A stretch of 64,000 nt of DNA, taken from Shinella pollutisoli (GTDB taxonomy: Bacteria > Pseudomonadota > Alphaproteobacteria > Rhizobiales > Rhizobiaceae). The stretch is taken from positions 1 to 64,000 of the forward strand of contig NZ_JANFDG010000009.1 of the NCBI RefSeq assembly GCF_024609765.1. Direction: 5' to 3'. A model generated the notes under the pieces. That model saw only the letters and a program-made list of their open reading frames with translations, was not told the origin of the DNA and did not search any database. The number at the start of each line of letters is the position of its first letter. The first letter of the stretch is position 1. Position numbers and translations under genes: made by a program. This document shows, piece after piece, positions 62,544-64,000 of the stretch.

Positions 62544-63112
62544 CACAGCCTCCGCAGCCGCCAGGGCGCGACGAGCCGGTCGTAGCCCGGCGGCACCGCG
62601 CCCGGCTGGTCGTCCGGCGCGAGCACGCCGCGCAGCTCGAACATCGCCGCCACGTGCAGCAGCATCGCCCGTTTCAGCGTGTCGGGCACGTCCGTCCCGC
62701 TCTCGCCGAAGCCGGCGGAGAAATCGATCTCGATGCCGTTGATCGCCCGGCCCGCGGCCGGCCGTTCCGGCAGCATCAGCCGCGCCGGCCGCGCATGGCC
62801 GTCGAGCAGATAGCCCGCGACGTCGACATCGACGGCCAGGCCCGCCGCGTCGTAGACCGTCACGTTTTCAATGGCTTGCACCGGCCCTCTGGCAATCGGA
62901 ATCACCCGCGACGCGGGCCAGTCGTCGAGATAGAGCCGGAAGCTGCGGGTGATCAGGCTGAGCCCCGTCTCCCGTTCCAGGTGCTCGCGCGCGGCGCGGA
63001 TCAGCGCGGCGACGAGCGCGTCCTCGTCGACGGCGTCGAGCCTCAGATGCGCCTTCGCCTCGGCGAGCGTGATCGGCTCCGCCGGAGGCGGCGTCAGTTC
63101 GGCAATGGTCAT
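62543..63112 (-). CDS. GTA head-tail connector, phiE125 gp8 family (gp6)
   Basis: The protein has 189 residues from ATG 63112 with GAGGTACC just upstream. It matches the phiE125 gp8/gp6-like connector family (PITLAEAKAHLRLDAVDEDALVAALIRAAREHLE at residues about 13-46, and GFGESGTDVPDTLKRAMLLHVA later). It forms the ring on the portal. A RIME lies between it and the capsid gene. Confidence 0.93.
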   Translation of the reverse strand: MTIAELTPPPAEPITLAEAKAHLRLDAVDEDALVAALIRAAREHLERETGLSLITRSFRLYLDDWPASRVIPIARGPVQAIENVTVYDAAGLAVDVDVAGYLLDGHARPARLMLPERPAAGRAINGIEIDFSAGFGESGTDVPDTLKRAMLLHVAAMFELRGVLAPDDQPGAVPPGYDRLVAPWRLRRL

Positions 63113-63226
63113 GGTACCTCGTCCGTGGAAGAAGATGGCGGGCGCGGCCGGGAGCAAGCCGCGCCCGCCCGTCCCGGCGTCAGGGGAGGATCGCCGGGGC
63201 AAAGGAATCGGGATGCGTCGCAGTCT

Positions 63227-63352
63227 TTCCCCCTCAAGGGGAGATCGGCAGGAAGCGGGGCCCCCACGTCGACGGCAGCGCCGGCGACGGGCGAAACGGC
63301 GCTCCATCCGGTCTCCCCCTTGCGGGGGAGATGGCCGGCAGGCCGGAGGGGG
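63227..63352. repeat. RIME-like repeat between the capsid and connector genes
   Basis: Shortened palindromes of the family (tccccctcaaggggaga and gtctcccccttgcgggggag) end with atggccggcaggccggaggg. The copy is more diverged than the others. It fills most of the 274-base gap between gp5 and gp6. Confidence 0.7.
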
Positions 63353-63386
63353 TACCGCGCAAGCGATGGCCCCGCGCCCGCCCGCC

Positions 63387-64000
63387 TCAGCTCTCCGCGA
63401 ACTTGACGAGCTTGATCGCCTCGAAGTTCTGCACCCCGCCGCCGACGCGCTTGGTCGTGTAGAACAGCACGTAGGGCTTGGCCGAATAGGGGTCGCGCAG
63501 CACGCGCACGCCGGTGCGGTCGACCACCAGATAGCCGGCGCGGAAGTCGCCGAAGGCGATGGCGAAGCTGTCGGCGCCGGTGTCCGGCATGTCCTCGGCC
63601 TCGGCGATGGCGAAGCCCATCAGCGAGGCGGGGTTGCCGGCGTTGGCCGGCGGGCGCCAGAGATAGTTGCCCTCGGCGTCCTTGAACTTGCGGATCGAGC
63701 CCTGCGTCTTGCGGTTCATGACGAAGGTGCCGTTCTGCCGGTGCCCCGCCTTCAGCGCATAGACGACGTCGATCAGCGTGTCGGCCGGCCCACTCGGCTT
63801 GAAGCCGCCAGCCGCGCCCGTGGCGATATAGCCGATGCTGCCCCAGCTCCAGCCGGAATCCGCGACCTTGGTGTAGTCGAGGAAGCCCTTCGGCTTGTTG
63901 GTGCCGTCGCCGGAGACGAAGGCGGTGCCCTCCTGCTCGGCGAAGACGGCGTCGACCTCCGACGAGATCCAGCTTTCCACGTCGACGGCCGCGTCCTCCA
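63387..64000 (-). CDS. GTA major capsid protein, HK97 fold (gp5), N-terminal part outside the window
   Basis: The C-terminal 204 residues are present. Features of the HK97-type capsid protein include VFAEQEGTAFVSGDGTNKPKGFLDY, FVMNRKTQGSIRKFKDAEGNYLW and MPDTGADSFAIAFGDFRAGYLVVDRTGVRVLRDPYSAKPYV. These proteins assemble the head shell. The reading frame continues through the right edge of the window without a stop, so the gene is partial here. Confidence 0.95.
   Translation of the reverse strand, partial: EDAAVDVESWISSEVDAVFAEQEGTAFVSGDGTNKPKGFLDYTKVADSGWSWGSIGYIATGAAGGFKPSGPADTLIDVVYALKAGHRQNGTFVMNRKTQGSIRKFKDAEGNYLWRPPANAGNPASLMGFAIAEAEDMPDTGADSFAIAFGDFRAGYLVVDRTGVRVLRDPYSAKPYVLFYTTKRVGGGVQNFEAIKLVKFAES

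Overview
The window is GC-rich and densely coded, and it reads as chromosomal DNA of an alphaproteobacterium, most likely in or near the Rhizobiaceae. The evidence is the gene content (a PleC-type kinase beside glnE, a ccmI-ccmE-ccmF-ccmH block followed by a DegP protease and a two-component pair, a FeuP/FeuQ-like pair, a rhizobial-type gene transfer agent cluster) and about ten copies of a palindromic intergenic repeat of the kind called RIME (Rhizobium-specific intergenic mosaic element). The species cannot be named from the sequence. I saw no rRNA, tRNA, CRISPR array or insertion sequence.

Layout. Positions 1-9600 hold a secreted caspase-like/Sel1-repeat protein, a PHB-depolymerase-type esterase, glutaryl-CoA dehydrogenase, two PilZ-like proteins, a HisC-like aminotransferase and several small proteins. 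Positions 9700-20100 hold YnfA, AMP nucleosidase, a VapBC toxin-antitoxin pair, a divergent aminotransferase/glutamine-synthetase-like pair that looks like polyamine catabolism, a lipid kinase, an MFS exporter, DoxX, an Lrp regulator and a divergent EamA exporter. Positions 20100-30400 hold a glycine-betaine-type permease and binding protein without an ATPase, an L,D-transpeptidase, ETF:ubiquinone oxidoreductase, a flavoprotein oxidase, an atypical SDR, a BrnTA toxin-antitoxin pair, a divergent uracil-DNA-glycosylase homologue and a second EamA exporter.

Positions 30600-53600 form the housekeeping core: pepN, a PleC-like kinase, a Phd/PIN toxin-antitoxin pair wedged before glnE, an OmpR-family two-component system, DegP, cytochrome c maturation genes, a large secreted RTX protein, a small lipoprotein and FeuPQ. 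Positions 53650-64000 hold most of a gene transfer agent (GTA) structural cluster, transcribed leftward. In transcription order it runs from the major capsid protein (cut by the right edge) through connector, adaptor, DUF3168 protein, major tail protein, gp10, tail assembly chaperone, tape measure, DUF2460, DUF2163 and NlpC/P60 protein to the host-specificity protein, followed by a holin-like small protein. This matches the g5-g15 order of the Rhodobacter capsulatus GTA.

The most interesting observations lie in the GTA cluster. A degenerate tandem copy of the 3' end of the host-specificity gene has a junction at a microhomology with a RIME. The tail assembly chaperone has no usable start codon and lies in the -1 frame of gp10, suggesting a frameshifted fusion. 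A perfect palindrome has been captured inside the NlpC/P60 coding sequence, and a start-site module is tandemly duplicated between two head genes. Outside it, the duplicated caspase-Sel1 protein, the ABC transporter without an ATPase, the degenerate UDG beside BrnTA, paired heptamer arrays that form gene 3' ends, and a probable leaderless amn mRNA deserve attention.
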